Source: Microbacterium sp. RU1D
GTDB lineage: Bacteria; Actinomycetota; Actinomycetes; Actinomycetales; Microbacteriaceae
Direction of reading: 5' to 3'
Assembly (NCBI RefSeq): GCF_900156435.1
Contig: NZ_FTPQ01000002.1
Coordinates: forward strand, 620,001-684,000
DNA: 64,000 nucleotides
The number at the start of each line of letters is the position of its first letter. The stretch's first letter is position 1. Position numbers and translations under genes: made by a program. Below are positions 11,548 to 22,906 of this stretch, one piece after another. The notes below the pieces were generated by a model. It saw only the letters and a list, made by a program, of their open reading frames with translations, did no database searches and was not told the origin of the DNA.

Positions 11548-11656
11548 ACACTGGTCGGACGAATGAGGGGGATGCGACCGAGAGCCACCCTACTCACAGG
11601 CGACGCTGCCGCCGATTTCCGTCATGTTGCCGTTCGATTTCGTGACCGCTGACCCG

Positions 11657-11668
11657 GTAATCGATTGC
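11657..11668. promoter_or_regulatory. LacI-type operator upstream of the regulator gene
   Basis: The second exact copy of GTAATCGATTGC, 121 bases from the first and in the same orientation, ends 13 bases before the GTG start of the LacI gene. It should mediate autoregulation, and the pair could allow looping across the divergent promoters. Confidence 0.72.
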
Positions 11669-11681
11669 GTACGATGAGCGG

Positions 11682-12710
11682 GTGATCGACTCTGCGCCGC
11701 CCGATGAGCTCGCCACCCTCGCCGACGTGGCCTCCGAGGCAGGGGTCTCCACGGCGACCGTGTCGCGCGCGCTCTCGGGATCACGCCCCGTCTCCCCCGA
11801 CACCCTCAAGCGCGTGCGCGCCGCCGCCGCGCGCCTCGGCTATCGCCATAACGCCGTCGCCAGCGCGCTCCGCTCGAACCGCACGCAGAGCGTGGGGATC
11901 GTCCTCCCCCGTTACGCCACGGTGTTCCTGTCCGCCCTCATCGAATCGGTGACCGAAAGTCTCGACGCCCAGGGCATCGGGGCCCTGCTCCGTTACGTCG
12001 CCCCCGACGGCGCCGACCACGACGAGCGCGTCGCCGACCTGCTCGACCGCCGGGTCGACGGGCTCATCGTGTGTCCTCCCACGATCGAAGCCTCGGGCCA
12101 CGCCCAGCGCCTGTCGCACGGTCTGCCCATGGTGCAGGTGGGTCGTTTCCTCGACCCCGACACCCCCAGCGCCGTGAGCCTCGACGAGACGACCTCGGCG
12201 GCACTTCTCGCGACCCACCTCGCCCGCACCGGCACCCAGCGCATCATCACGATCGGTCTGGATCCCGATGCCCCCGCCGACGCGACGCGCATCCGCTCGG
12301 TCGAGGACGCCTGTGCCGCGCGGGGCATCGCGCGAGGCGCCGTGGTGCACCGCGGCAGCGACCTGCTCGCCGGCGTGACCGCGGCGGAGGAGCTGTGGGA
12401 CACCGTCGCCCGGGGCGAGACGCTCGTGTGCGCCAACGACGATGTGGCCACCGGCGTGCTCACCGTCCTGCGGGCGCGCGGCATCCGGGTTCCGGACGAT
12501 GTGCAGATCGCCAGCCTGCTGCAGCTGTATCCCGATGCCCAGGGCACGCCTCTGACCTCGCTCCGGCACCCCTGGCGTCAGATGGGCGCCGAGGCCGTCG
12601 AGATGCTCGAGCACGCGCAGCGCTCCCGCGTCGCCGCGCGGCGACGCACCGCACTGAGCGCCGACCTCGTCGTGGGCGCCAGCACCCGACCCCCCGAGGA
12701 GGAGACATGA
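11682..12710 (+). CDS. LacI-family transcriptional regulator
   Basis: A 342-residue repressor. An N-terminal helix-turn-helix with hinge spans about 10-65 (TLADVASEAGVSTATVSRAL, then LGYRHNAVASALRS). A periplasmic-binding-like effector domain follows, from TQSVGIVLPRYATVFLSALI to LTSLRHPWRQMGAEAVEML. The start is GTG at 11682. It runs divergently from the BMP operon and overlaps the downstream hydrolase gene by 4 bases (ATGA), so one repressor probably controls both arms. The effector is unknown, perhaps a nucleoside or heterocyclic base. Confidence 0.9.
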   Translation: MIDSAPPDELATLADVASEAGVSTATVSRALSGSRPVSPDTLKRVRAAAARLGYRHNAVASALRSNRTQSVGIVLPRYATVFLSALIESVTESLDAQGIGALLRYVAPDGADHDERVADLLDRRVDGLIVCPPTIEASGHAQRLSHGLPMVQVGRFLDPDTPSAVSLDETTSAALLATHLARTGTQRIITIGLDPDAPADATRIRSVEDACAARGIARGAVVHRGSDLLAGVTAAEELWDTVARGETLVCANDDVATGVLTVLRARGIRVPDDVQIASLLQLYPDAQGTPLTSLRHPWRQMGAEAVEMLEHAQRSRVAARRRTALSADLVVGASTRPPEEET

Positions 12711-14110
12711 CCGCACCCGTGGACCTCGTCATCCGTCACGCCCGCGTCGCCGCTGAGACCCACCGCCCTGCTCCGGGGTACCCCGACCTGCCGCGCGCCG
12801 ACACCGCCTCGAGGGGCGGTCTGCGGGATCTTCCCGGCCACAGCATCGGCGTGAGCGCGGGACGGATCGCCTGGATCGTCCCCGACGACGAGGTCGACCC
12901 CGCGTCGCACAGCGACGCCGAGGTCATCGACGCGCGCGGCCTCGTCGCCCTCCCGGGCCTGGTGAACAGCCACACCCACACGCCGATGGTCATGTTCCGC
13001 GGCGCGGCCTCCGACGTGCCCACCGCCGAGTGGTTCAACGACCACGTGTGGCCCATGGAGGTCAACCTCACCGACCGCGACATCCGCCTCGGCGCGCGCA
13101 TCGCGATCGGCGAGTTGCTCCTCGGCGGCGTCACCACCTTCGCCGACCACTACTTCGGCATGTCGACCATCGCGGAGGAGGTCGAGGACTCCGGCATCCG
13201 GGCCCTGCTCGCCGACACCTTCTTCTCCTCCGAGGGCGCGGCGGGTCGCGAGCGCAGCGCGGCCTTCGCGCGCGACGCCGCGGGCTCGGCGAACGGACGC
13301 ATCACCACGGCCCTCGGCCCGCACGCGCCGTACACCGTCGACGACGACGACCTGCGGGCGACGGCCCGGGATGCCGAGCGGCTGGGCGTGCGCATCCACA
13401 TCCACGCCGCCGAGAACCTCACGCAGACCGCGTCCAGCCGCTCGCGCCACGGCCGCACCCCGATCGGCATCCTGCACGAGACCGGCGTGCTCGCCGCCGG
13501 CGCGCTCATCGCCCACGGCGCGGGCATCGTCGCCGAGGACGCGAGGCTGCTCGCCCCCTGGGCCGACCGCGTGGGCGTCGCCTCGTGCACGAAGACGTAC
13601 CTGCTCCACGGGCAGGAGGGCACCACTCCCCTGCGGCTGCTGCACGACGCCGGGATCAGCGTCGGAATCGGCACCGACGGAGCCGCGGGCAGCATAACGC
13701 TCGACGTGTGGGAGAACATGCGGCTGCTCGGCATGATCGAGAAGTTCGCATCGGGGGATGCCACCTGGGCGACCTCTGCGCACCTGCTCGACCTTGCGAC
13801 GCGTCAGAACGCCGAGGTGCTCGGGCTCGCCGGCGAGATCGGCGCCCTGCGGCCGGGGCTCCGCGCCGACATCGTGCTCGTGGACTTCCGCGCCCCGCAC
13901 CTGCAGCCCGTGCACGACCTCGCGCACTCGCTCGCCCTCAGCGCCCACCAGGGAGACGTGACGACCGTGATCGTCGACGGCCGGGTCGTCGTCCGGGATC
14001 GTCGGCTGCTGACGATCGATCTCGAGGAGGCTGTCGAGGAACTCTCGGAGCGTCTGCCAGCGCTGACCGACCGCTCGCACGGACGACGCGTCCAGGATTA
14101 CGCGCCCTGA
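12707..14110 (+). CDS. MTA/SAH deaminase-like amidohydrolase
   Basis: A 467-residue enzyme of the deaminase branch of the amidohydrolase superfamily, which also includes guanine and 8-oxoguanine deaminases and triazine hydrolases. Metal and catalytic motifs appear in order: PGLVNSHTHTPMVMFRGAA, RIHIHAAEN, ALIAHGAGI and VGIGTDGAAGS. The C-terminal strand region (LRPGLRADIVLVDF, VIVDGRVVV) is typical. The ATG at 12707 overlaps the LacI stop. With the transporter and the other hydrolases it likely deaminates an imported purine-type compound. The exact substrate is not determinable here. Confidence 0.85.
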   Translation: MTAPVDLVIRHARVAAETHRPAPGYPDLPRADTASRGGLRDLPGHSIGVSAGRIAWIVPDDEVDPASHSDAEVIDARGLVALPGLVNSHTHTPMVMFRGAASDVPTAEWFNDHVWPMEVNLTDRDIRLGARIAIGELLLGGVTTFADHYFGMSTIAEEVEDSGIRALLADTFFSSEGAAGRERSAAFARDAAGSANGRITTALGPHAPYTVDDDDLRATARDAERLGVRIHIHAAENLTQTASSRSRHGRTPIGILHETGVLAAGALIAHGAGIVAEDARLLAPWADRVGVASCTKTYLLHGQEGTTPLRLLHDAGISVGIGTDGAAGSITLDVWENMRLLGMIEKFASGDATWATSAHLLDLATRQNAEVLGLAGEIGALRPGLRADIVLVDFRAPHLQPVHDLAHSLALSAHQGDVTTVIVDGRVVVRDRRLLTIDLEEAVEELSERLPALTDRSHGRRVQDYAP

Positions 14111-14119
14111 GCCTCGGCC

Positions 14120-14844
14120 TCAGCCCGCGAGGAAGCGCTCGACCTGCGCGACGGCGGCGTCGATCACTGCGGCGAAGAGGCGCTCGCCCTTCTCCGCGGT
14201 CGCCGGGCGGGGATCTCCGAAGACCGCGCTCGCGCCGATCTCGTGCAGACGCACGGGCCGTAGTCCGAAGTCGACCGGGAACGCGGGGTACTCGGGCTCC
14301 GCGCGCTCCATCCGCACGAGCTCGGGAGCGGATGCCAGCACCATCGAGGTCTCGATCTCCTCGGCGTGGTTCATCCCCGGCGCGGCGGGTTCGCTCTCGC
14401 GCACCGCGTCGGCGGCTTCGGCGAGACCGGGGTGATCGAGCACGAGGACCCGCAGGCCCTCCGCGGCGAGGTCGCGCGCGGCCGCCGCGAGCGGCAGGCG
14501 GTTGCCGAAATCGCCGTTGACGATGACGACGCGATCCAGGCCGGATGCCGCCGCCCCCCGGACGATGTCGAGAGCGAGCGCCCGCACCGTCTCGGGCGAC
14601 AGCGAGATGGTGCCCGGATAGCCCGACGTCGCCCACGTCTCGCCGTAGGCGATCGCCGGGAGGAGCGCACCGTCGCACCGCTCCGCGACCGCCCGCGCGA
14701 TGCGCTCGGCGACGATCGTGTCGGTGCTCAGGGGCAGGTGCGGGCCGTGGGCCTCGAGGGCGCCCACGGCCAGCACGGCCAGGCACCCGCCCGCCGCGAC
14801 GTGTTCACGCACATCGGCGGACGAGGCACCGGCCAGTTCGAGCA

Positions 14845-14845
<1 letters not shown>
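14120..14845 (-). CDS. Creatininase-family amidohydrolase
   Basis: A 241-residue protein of the creatininase family, which hydrolyses cyclic or linear amides (creatinine amidohydrolase, 3-dehydro-scyllo-inosose hydrolase, MftE). The metal-site segment AVGALEAHGPHLPLSTDT and the acidic segment NHAEEIETSMVL are clear. Where most members have NGHGGN, this one has NGDFGN, so one expected His is Asp. The ATG at 14845 shares a base with the typA stop (TGATG), implying cotranslation with typA, while the gene converges on the LacI-arm deaminase. A role in the neighbouring catabolic locus is plausible but unproven. Confidence 0.82.
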
Positions 14846-16758
<1,913 letters not shown>

Positions 16759-16870
16759 GGAGGGTCTCCAGGAAAATTCGGGGTGGCGCCCGGAATCGGG
16801 CCCGCCTAGTCTACCGGGCCGCGCCGACACTCCCGGCAGCGCACGTTCAGGAACCGTGCGGACACGCGAA

Positions 16871-16900
16871 AGGGGCGGGATCCCGCAGGACCCCGCCCCC
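16871..16900 (-). terminator. Probable rho-independent terminator after the first oligopeptide operon
   Basis: GGGGCGGG (16872-16879) pairs with CCCGCCCC (16892-16899) around a short loop. On the minus strand it follows the receptor stop by about 15 bases and runs into TTTCGCG. It separates the oligopeptide operon from typA. Confidence 0.7.
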
Positions 16901-16914
16901 TCTCATCGAGTGCG

Positions 16915-18591
16915 TCAGCTGTTCTGGAAGCCGACGATCGTCCAGTCGACGGTCTCGAACTGGGTGGCGCCCCAGTTCACGAGACCCTCCTTGACGGCCC
17001 AGACGTTGGGCAGCGGGGCGATCGGGATGATCGGCACCGACTCCCACAGCACCTTGTCGATCTCCTGAGCGGTCTCCAGACGCGCCTCGGGGTCGAGCTC
17101 GTTGTTCGCCTGCTCCCACAGGGGGCCGAGGCGGTCATCGGCGATGCCGGTGAAGTTCTGCTCCGAGTCCACGGGGGTGAACAGCGAACGCGTCGACGAG
17201 ATCGGGTAGGCCGTGCCGACCCACGAGAAGGTGACCATCTCGAAATCGCCGGGGATGATGTAGTCGCTGAAGTAGCCGCCCACGGGCACCGAGTTCAGCT
17301 CCACGGGGATGCCGAACTCGCTGAGGTCGGCCTGGATCTGCTCGGCGCGCTGGATGTTCGTCGCCGTGTCGGCGGGAACCGTGACCGAGAACGACAGCGG
17401 CGTGCCGTCCTTCACCCAGGAGTCGCCGTCCTTGGTGTAGCCGGCGTCTTCGAGGTACTGCGCTCCGGCGTCGGTGTCGTAGGGCAGGGCCTCGTCGGTG
17501 TAGCCGTCCTGACCGGGCATGAAGATGTAGCTGCCCTGCGTGATGGCGGGAACGCCCACGGGCGAGTTCGCCGTGTTGGCGATCTGCTCGCGGTTGACGA
17601 TGGATGCCACGGCCTTGCGGACGTTGACGTCGGCGAGCGGGCCGTCCGAGGCGCGCATGGTGATGTGCGTCCACGTCAGACCGTTCGAGGCCTCGATCTG
17701 CGCGCCCTGCACGTTCTGGGCGGTCTGGTAGAGGTCGGCGTTGGCCGAGATCTCGACGGCGTCGATCTCACCGTTGCTGAAGGACGAGCCCTGCTGGTCC
17801 TGGCTGACGGCGCGGAAGACGATGGTCTCGAGCTTCGGGGTCTCGCCCCACCAGTTGGGGTTGCGCTCGAGCGTCGCGACGCCACCGGTGGCGTCGATCG
17901 AGCTCACCTTGAAGGGGCCCGACGACGGCACGGCCTGCGTCGTGTATCCGGTGTTGAAGGTCGTCGGGTCGGCGGTGACGCTGGCCTTCAGCACGGGGCT
18001 GAGCAACGACTGCCAGTCGGCGAAGACCGACGAGAAGGTGATCTTGAGGTCGAACTCGTCCTCGCCCTGCTCGACGGAGGAGACCTGGTCCCACCCGGTG
18101 GTCGAGGTGACGATGTAGTCGGGGTTGGAGCCGTTGTTGGCCTTCCACATCCCCTGGTAGTCGGCGACGGTGATGGGCGTGCCGTCCTCCCAGACGGCAT
18201 CCGGGTTGAGCTTGACCTCGACGACCTGCGGGTCTTCGCTCACGAGCTCCGCCGAGGAGGCGTAGTTCTCGTCGACGACGGGCTCGCCTGACTCGTTGAT
18301 CTTGATCGGACCGCCGCTCATCGTGGCGTAGATGTCGTTGGTGTCGCGCTCGTTGCCGTCGATCTGGTAGATGTTCCAGTTCACCGGCAGCGACGAGACG
18401 GCCAGCGTCAGAGTGCCGCCGTCCTGCACGTCGGCCGCATCGGCACGCACCCACGCGGTCGACGGCAGCGAGTTCTGGTCGTCGGGGTTCGCCGAGGGTG
18501 CAGCGGTGTTGCCCGGCGCGCACCCGGCGACGGCCAGGGCGGCGGCGCTCAGCAGCGCGAGTGCGCCGAGAGCCTTCGCTTTGCGGATCAT
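16915..18591 (-). CDS. Oligopeptide ABC transporter substrate-binding lipoprotein (operon A)
   Basis: A family-5 solute receptor of 558 residues. The signal ends in a lipobox (AALAVAGC, anchored Cys at about 24). The mature domain has the DppA/OppA pattern: a beta-rich start at GGTLTLAVSSLPVNWN, then VEVKLNPDAVWEDGTPIT, GPFKVSSIDATGG and NVRKAVASIVNREQIA. It is the last gene of operon A, 4 bases after the ATPase stop, with the terminator behind it. Peptide ligands are the family default; nickel, sugars or other small molecules remain possible. Confidence 0.88.
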   Translation of the reverse strand: MIRKAKALGALALLSAAALAVAGCAPGNTAAPSANPDDQNSLPSTAWVRADAADVQDGGTLTLAVSSLPVNWNIYQIDGNERDTNDIYATMSGGPIKINESGEPVVDENYASSAELVSEDPQVVEVKLNPDAVWEDGTPITVADYQGMWKANNGSNPDYIVTSTTGWDQVSSVEQGEDEFDLKITFSSVFADWQSLLSPVLKASVTADPTTFNTGYTTQAVPSSGPFKVSSIDATGGVATLERNPNWWGETPKLETIVFRAVSQDQQGSSFSNGEIDAVEISANADLYQTAQNVQGAQIEASNGLTWTHITMRASDGPLADVNVRKAVASIVNREQIANTANSPVGVPAITQGSYIFMPGQDGYTDEALPYDTDAGAQYLEDAGYTKDGDSWVKDGTPLSFSVTVPADTATNIQRAEQIQADLSEFGIPVELNSVPVGGYFSDYIIPGDFEMVTFSWVGTAYPISSTRSLFTPVDSEQNFTGIADDRLGPLWEQANNELDPEARLETAQEIDKVLWESVPIIPIAPLPNVWAVKEGLVNWGATQFETVDWTIVGFQNS

Positions 18592-18595
18592 GTGA

Positions 18596-20788
18596 TCAGT
18601 CCTCTCGTTGGTGATCGGGGAGGGTCTGCGACGACGTGGTGCCGTCGAGCGCAGACGTTCGGGGGGACGCGGCCGACGCCGTCTCGAGGACGAGGTCGGA
18701 GCGTTCGGCGTAGTGGCACGCCACCTCGGACCGCGCCGAGGGGCGCAGACCGGGGTCGTCGGAGTCGCACCGGCGCCGGTCGGCGTCGGGCAGCAGGCGG
18801 TACAACGGGCACCGCGTGCGGAAGCGGCATCCCGAGATCTCCTGCGTGGGGCTCGGCAGGTCGCCGTCGAGCAGGATGCGGGTGCGCGCGCGCTCGATGC
18901 GGGGGTCCGGGATCGGTGCCGCCGAGATGAGGGCCTTCGTGTAAGGATGCCGCGGGTCGTCGAACACGGCGTCGACGGGGCCCTGCTCGACGATGCGTCC
19001 GAGGTACATCACCGAGACGTCGTCGGCGATCTGCCGGACGACGGCGAGGTCGTGGGCGACGAAGAGGAAGGACAGCCCCAACCGCTCCTTCAGGTCTTCG
19101 AGCAGATTGATGACGCCGGCCTGGATCGACACGTCGAGGGCCGAGACCGGCTCGTCGAGAACGACGACGGCGGGGTCGGTCGCGAGCGCGCGGGCGATGC
19201 CGATGCGCTGGCGCTGACCGCCCGAGAACTCGTGCGGGTAGCGGTCCGACATGGTCGGGTCGAGCCCCACGAGGTCGAGCAGCTCGCGCATCTTGCGGTC
19301 GCGCTCGGCGCGCGGCACGCCCTGCACCAGCAGCGGCTCGGTGATGACCTCGCCGACCGGCAGGCGCGGGTCGATGGCCCCCATCGGGTCCTGGAAGACG
19401 ATCTGGATGCCCTTGCGCAGCGTCGCCTTGTCCTTGCGGCTGACCGTGGCGACATCCGTTCCGTTGATCCGGATGCTACCGCTCTGGGGCGCCACCATCT
19501 CCATGATCTCGAGGATCGTCGTGGTCTTGCCGCACCCGGACTCCCCCACCAACCCCATGGTGCGGCCGGGCTGGATCGAGAACGAGATGCCGTCGACCGC
19601 GCGGACGGTCCCCACGCGCCGCGGGAAGACGGCGCCCTTCATCAGCGGGAAGTGCTTCGTGAGATCGGTGACCTCCACGGCCGGGGTGACGTCCGGTCGC
19701 AGCGGGGGGATCTCGCCCAGCGCCTCGGGGCGCGGGAAGATGTCGGGCCGCGACAGCGCACCCGAGGAGATCTCGTCGGCGCGGATGCAGGCCGCGACGT
19801 GGTCGGGGTCGGACCCGTGCATCACGAGCTCCGGCTCCACCTCGAGGCACGCGTCGATCGCGATCGGGCAGCGCGCAGCGAACGGGCAGCCCTTCGGCAG
19901 CTTCGCCAGGGACGGCGGCCGCCCCTCGAGGGGCACGAGCCGGTGCGACCCCGCGGTCTGCATGTTGGGGACGGAGCGCAGCAGGCCCACGGTGTACGGC
20001 ATGTGCGGGTCGTGGAAGATCTCGTCGACCGAGCCGCGCTCGACGAGCGTGCCCGCGTACATCACCGCGACGCGGTCCGCGTGACCGGCGACGACGCCGA
20101 GGTCGTGGGTGATGAGCACGACGGCAGCTCCCGTCACCTCGCGCGCCTTCTGCAGCACCTCGAGGATCTGCGCCTGGATGGTGACGTCCAGGGCCGTGGT
20201 CGGCTCGTCGGCGATGATCACGCGCGGGTCGTTGGCGATCGCCATGGCGATCATCGCGCGCTGGCGCATGCCGCCCGAGAACTCGTGCGGGTACGCGCGC
20301 GCCCGGCGCTCGGCATCCGGGATGCCGACGAGCTTCAGCAGCTCCACCGAACGCGCGTGCGCGGCCTGGGCCGACAGCGCGCGGTCGTGCAGGCGCAGAC
20401 CCTCGGAGATCTGCTCGCCCACGGTGTACACCGGGGTCAGCGCGGAGAGGGGGTCCTGGAAGACCATCGCGAGCTCGGCGCCGCGAATTTTCGACAGCTG
20501 GGCGTCGTTCATCGACAGCAGCGAGCGTCCGTCGTAGAGGATGTCGCCCTCGACGCGCGCGTTCGAGGGCAGCAGCCCCATGACCGCGAGCGACGAGACG
20601 CTCTTGCCGGAGCCCGACTCGCCGACGATCCCGAGGAACTCGCCCTCGTGCACGTCGTACGAGATGCCGCGCACGGCGCGCACATCGCCGCCCTCGCGCT
20701 GCGGGAAGGTGACGCTGAGGTCGCGGACCGACAGCAGCGGGGTGCGCCCGGTGGACGACAGCAGGGTGGCGGAACGGGTGTCAGTCAC
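18596..20788 (-). CDS. Fused oligopeptide ABC transporter ATPase (DppD-DppF type, operon A)
   Basis: A 730-residue double ATPase, in effect DppD and DppF in one chain. Domain 1 has GESGSGKSV, FSGGMRQRAMIAMAI and VIIADEPTTALD. Domain 2 has GESGCGKTT, FSGGQRQRIGIARAL and VVVLDEPVSALD. Both halves carry the oligopeptide-type C-terminal extension with clustered cysteines (CPFAARCPIAIDAC and CRFRTRCPLYRL). The GTG start at 20788 overlaps the preceding permease by 8 bases. The ligand is likely a short peptide. Confidence 0.92.
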   Translation of the reverse strand: MTDTRSATLLSSTGRTPLLSVRDLSVTFPQREGGDVRAVRGISYDVHEGEFLGIVGESGSGKSVSSLAVMGLLPSNARVEGDILYDGRSLLSMNDAQLSKIRGAELAMVFQDPLSALTPVYTVGEQISEGLRLHDRALSAQAAHARSVELLKLVGIPDAERRARAYPHEFSGGMRQRAMIAMAIANDPRVIIADEPTTALDVTIQAQILEVLQKAREVTGAAVVLITHDLGVVAGHADRVAVMYAGTLVERGSVDEIFHDPHMPYTVGLLRSVPNMQTAGSHRLVPLEGRPPSLAKLPKGCPFAARCPIAIDACLEVEPELVMHGSDPDHVAACIRADEISSGALSRPDIFPRPEALGEIPPLRPDVTPAVEVTDLTKHFPLMKGAVFPRRVGTVRAVDGISFSIQPGRTMGLVGESGCGKTTTILEIMEMVAPQSGSIRINGTDVATVSRKDKATLRKGIQIVFQDPMGAIDPRLPVGEVITEPLLVQGVPRAERDRKMRELLDLVGLDPTMSDRYPHEFSGGQRQRIGIARALATDPAVVVLDEPVSALDVSIQAGVINLLEDLKERLGLSFLFVAHDLAVVRQIADDVSVMYLGRIVEQGPVDAVFDDPRHPYTKALISAAPIPDPRIERARTRILLDGDLPSPTQEISGCRFRTRCPLYRLLPDADRRRCDSDDPGLRPSARSEVACHYAERSDLVLETASAASPRTSALDGTTSSQTLPDHQRED

Positions 20789-21704
20789 GGTTCGCTCCCG
20801 AGGTGGGGTCGATGGCGTCGCGCAGAGCGTCGCCGATGAGGCTGATGGCCAGGAGCAGCACGATCAGCACGCCGGCGGGGTACACGAACAGCCACGGACG
20901 GGTCACCGCGGCCGACGTGCCGGCCGCCAGCAGCGTGCCGAGCGAGACGTCGGGGGCCTGGACGCCGAAACCGAAGTAGCTGAGCGAGGTCTCGGCCATG
21001 ATGGCCGCGACGATGCCGAGCGTCGCGTCGATGATGAGCAGCGACGCGATGTTGGGGATGATGTGGCGGCCGAGGATCTGGCGCGTCGGCATGCCCATGT
21101 AGCGCGCAGCGCGCACGAAGTCGCGGTTGCGCAGCGACCGGGTCTGGTTGCGGACGACCTGCGCGAGGATCATCCAGCTGAACGCGGCGAGGAAGAACGT
21201 CAGCGCCAGCCAGGAGAGACCGCGCGTCAGCGGGCTCAGCAGCACGAGGATGAAGAACGACGGGATGACGAGCAGCAGGTGGATCAGCCACCCGATGACC
21301 GCGTCGATCTTGCCGCCGAGGTAACCCGCGACCGATCCCACCGCGGCGGCGATGAGCGTCGCGCCGATGCCGGCGAGGGCGCCGATGATCAGCGACTTCT
21401 GCAGCCCGACGAGGGTCTGGGCGTAGATGTCCTGGCCGATGCCGTTCGTGCCGAACCAGTGCAGCTGCGTCGGCCCGAGGCCGACGTTGAGGAAGTCGCG
21501 CTCGCTCGGCCCGTAGGGGTACAGCAGCGGTCCGACGAAGGCCCACAGCACGATGAACACGAGGATGCTCGCGCCCACCCAGAACCGGGGCATCTTGCGC
21601 AGTCGGGCGCGGACGAGGGCGCCGCGCGAGAGCGGCTTGCGCTCGCGGGTGACCGGGCTGGTGGCGACGAGCGTGCCGTCGAGGGCCTCTTCCTGCATCG
21701 TCAT
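20781..21704 (-). CDS. Oligopeptide ABC transporter permease (DppC type, operon A)
   Basis: A 307-residue inner-membrane permease with an N-terminal cytoplasmic tail, a first helix at about 41-61 and five further helices. The periplasmic stretch HWFGTNGIGQDIYAQTL and the ATPase-contact (EAA) loop RAARYMGMPTRQILGRHIIP are typical of DppC/OppC. The end region SLIGDALRDAIDPTSG is also conserved. It follows the DppB-type gene by one base and overlaps the ATPase gene, so operon A is tightly coupled. Confidence 0.9.
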   Translation of the reverse strand: MTMQEEALDGTLVATSPVTRERKPLSRGALVRARLRKMPRFWVGASILVFIVLWAFVGPLLYPYGPSERDFLNVGLGPTQLHWFGTNGIGQDIYAQTLVGLQKSLIIGALAGIGATLIAAAVGSVAGYLGGKIDAVIGWLIHLLLVIPSFFILVLLSPLTRGLSWLALTFFLAAFSWMILAQVVRNQTRSLRNRDFVRAARYMGMPTRQILGRHIIPNIASLLIIDATLGIVAAIMAETSLSYFGFGVQAPDVSLGTLLAAGTSAAVTRPWLFVYPAGVLIVLLLAISLIGDALRDAIDPTSGANRD

Positions 21705-21705
21705 G

Positions 21706-22686
21706 TCAGCTCCTCACTCTCGGGTCGAGGGCTGCGTAGAGCACTTCGGACAGGGTGGATGACAGCAGCACGAGCACCGCGACGAACAGGGTGGAGCCTG
21801 CCACCGCGTTGATGTCCTGCTGGGTGACGGCGTTGAGCTGGAACTGCCCCATGCCGCGCCAGGAGAAGACGATCTCGAGCATGGTGGACCCGGCGATCAG
21901 GGTGCCGAAGCTGTACGCGAAGAACGTCGACATCGGGATGAGCGCGATGCGCACACCGTGGCGGAACAGCGCCTGCGTCCGCGGCAGTCCCTTGGCGCGG
22001 GCGGTGCGGATGTAGTCCGCGCCGAGCACGTCGAGCATCATGCTGCGCTGATAGCGCGAGTACGAGGCGGCGCTGATGAGGACGAGGGCGATCGTGGGCA
22101 GCAGCAGGTGCACGGCGCGGTCGGCGACGACCGGCCAGAACCCGTCGATCCCGGCGGTGTACTCGCCGGTGAAGCGGATGACCTGCGTGCCGAGGACGTT
22201 GTTGAAACCGGTCGCCGCGATCATCAGCAGGACGCCGATGACGAACGTCGGGGTCGCGAACACCAGGTACGAGGCGTAGGTGGTCACCTGGTCGCTCGCG
22301 CGGTACTGGCGCACGGCGCCCCACACGCCGATGAGCACGCCGACGACGGCGCCGATGAGCGAACCGATGAGCAGCAGGCGCAGGCTCGTGCCGGCGCGGG
22401 CCGAGATCTCGGCGACGACGTCCTGACCGCCGATGGTCGAGCCCAGCGAGAACTTCGTGAACAGGTTGACCAGCCAGTTCCACAGCCGGACCAGGATCGG
22501 CACGTCGGGGTTGGCGCCCAGCGCGTTCAGGCTCGCGATGATCGAGTCCTCCGGCGGACGCGGGTTCATGCCGTAGAAGCGGTCCTGGGGACGCAGCAGG
22601 GCACTGCCGAGAACGTACGCGAGGCAGGTGGCCAGCAGGCTCAGAACGGCGTAGTTCAGGAACCTCCGCAGAACGTACAGCGTCAT
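21706..22686 (-). CDS. Oligopeptide ABC transporter permease (DppB type, operon A)
   Basis: A 326-residue permease. The N-terminus LYVLRRFLNYAVLSLLATCL is the usual DppB/OppB opening. The EAA loop is YIRTARAKGLPRTQALFRHG, followed by the late block GSTMLEIVFSWRGMGQFQL. Between helix 1 and helix 2 there is a longer periplasmic insert (about 30-75) than in small DppB proteins. It is the first gene of operon A, and the gap upstream should hold the operon promoter. Confidence 0.9.
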   Translation of the reverse strand: MTLYVLRRFLNYAVLSLLATCLAYVLGSALLRPQDRFYGMNPRPPEDSIIASLNALGANPDVPILVRLWNWLVNLFTKFSLGSTIGGQDVVAEISARAGTSLRLLLIGSLIGAVVGVLIGVWGAVRQYRASDQVTTYASYLVFATPTFVIGVLLMIAATGFNNVLGTQVIRFTGEYTAGIDGFWPVVADRAVHLLLPTIALVLISAASYSRYQRSMMLDVLGADYIRTARAKGLPRTQALFRHGVRIALIPMSTFFAYSFGTLIAGSTMLEIVFSWRGMGQFQLNAVTQQDINAVAGSTLFVAVLVLLSSTLSEVLYAALDPRVRS

Positions 22687-22849
22687 GACGCGCGCGAGCC
22701 CGTCCGGAACGTGTCGGTGGTCTGCATGGTGGTGGTCCTCTCGCCGTCGAGATCCCCGCCGATTCTTTCGCCTGGCTAAGGATCTTCACAGACCCTACGT
22801 CGGCTTCTCGCGGAACGTGTGCCGGGGGAACACACTTTTCACGACCGTA

Positions 22850-22874
22850 ACAAAGCCCTTACATGGCGCTTTGT
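22850..22874. promoter_or_regulatory. Inverted repeat upstream of oligopeptide operon A
   Basis: ACAAAGC (22850-22856) and GCTTTGT (22868-22874) form a perfect 7-base inverted repeat with an 11-base spacer. It lies in the 220-base gap between the PH-domain gene stop and the operon A start, in a locally AT-rich patch. It could be an operator for operon A or a terminator for operon B; without a T-run I lean to operator. Confidence 0.4.
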
Positions 22875-22906
22875 CACGAGCGGTGGGAGCTGGCGCAGCA
22901 CTGCGC

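Noticed and set aside
18608..20839. 743-codon plus-strand frame opposite the fused ATPase of operon A
   Set aside because: Shadow of the real ATPase; no domain motif and mirrored codon pattern.
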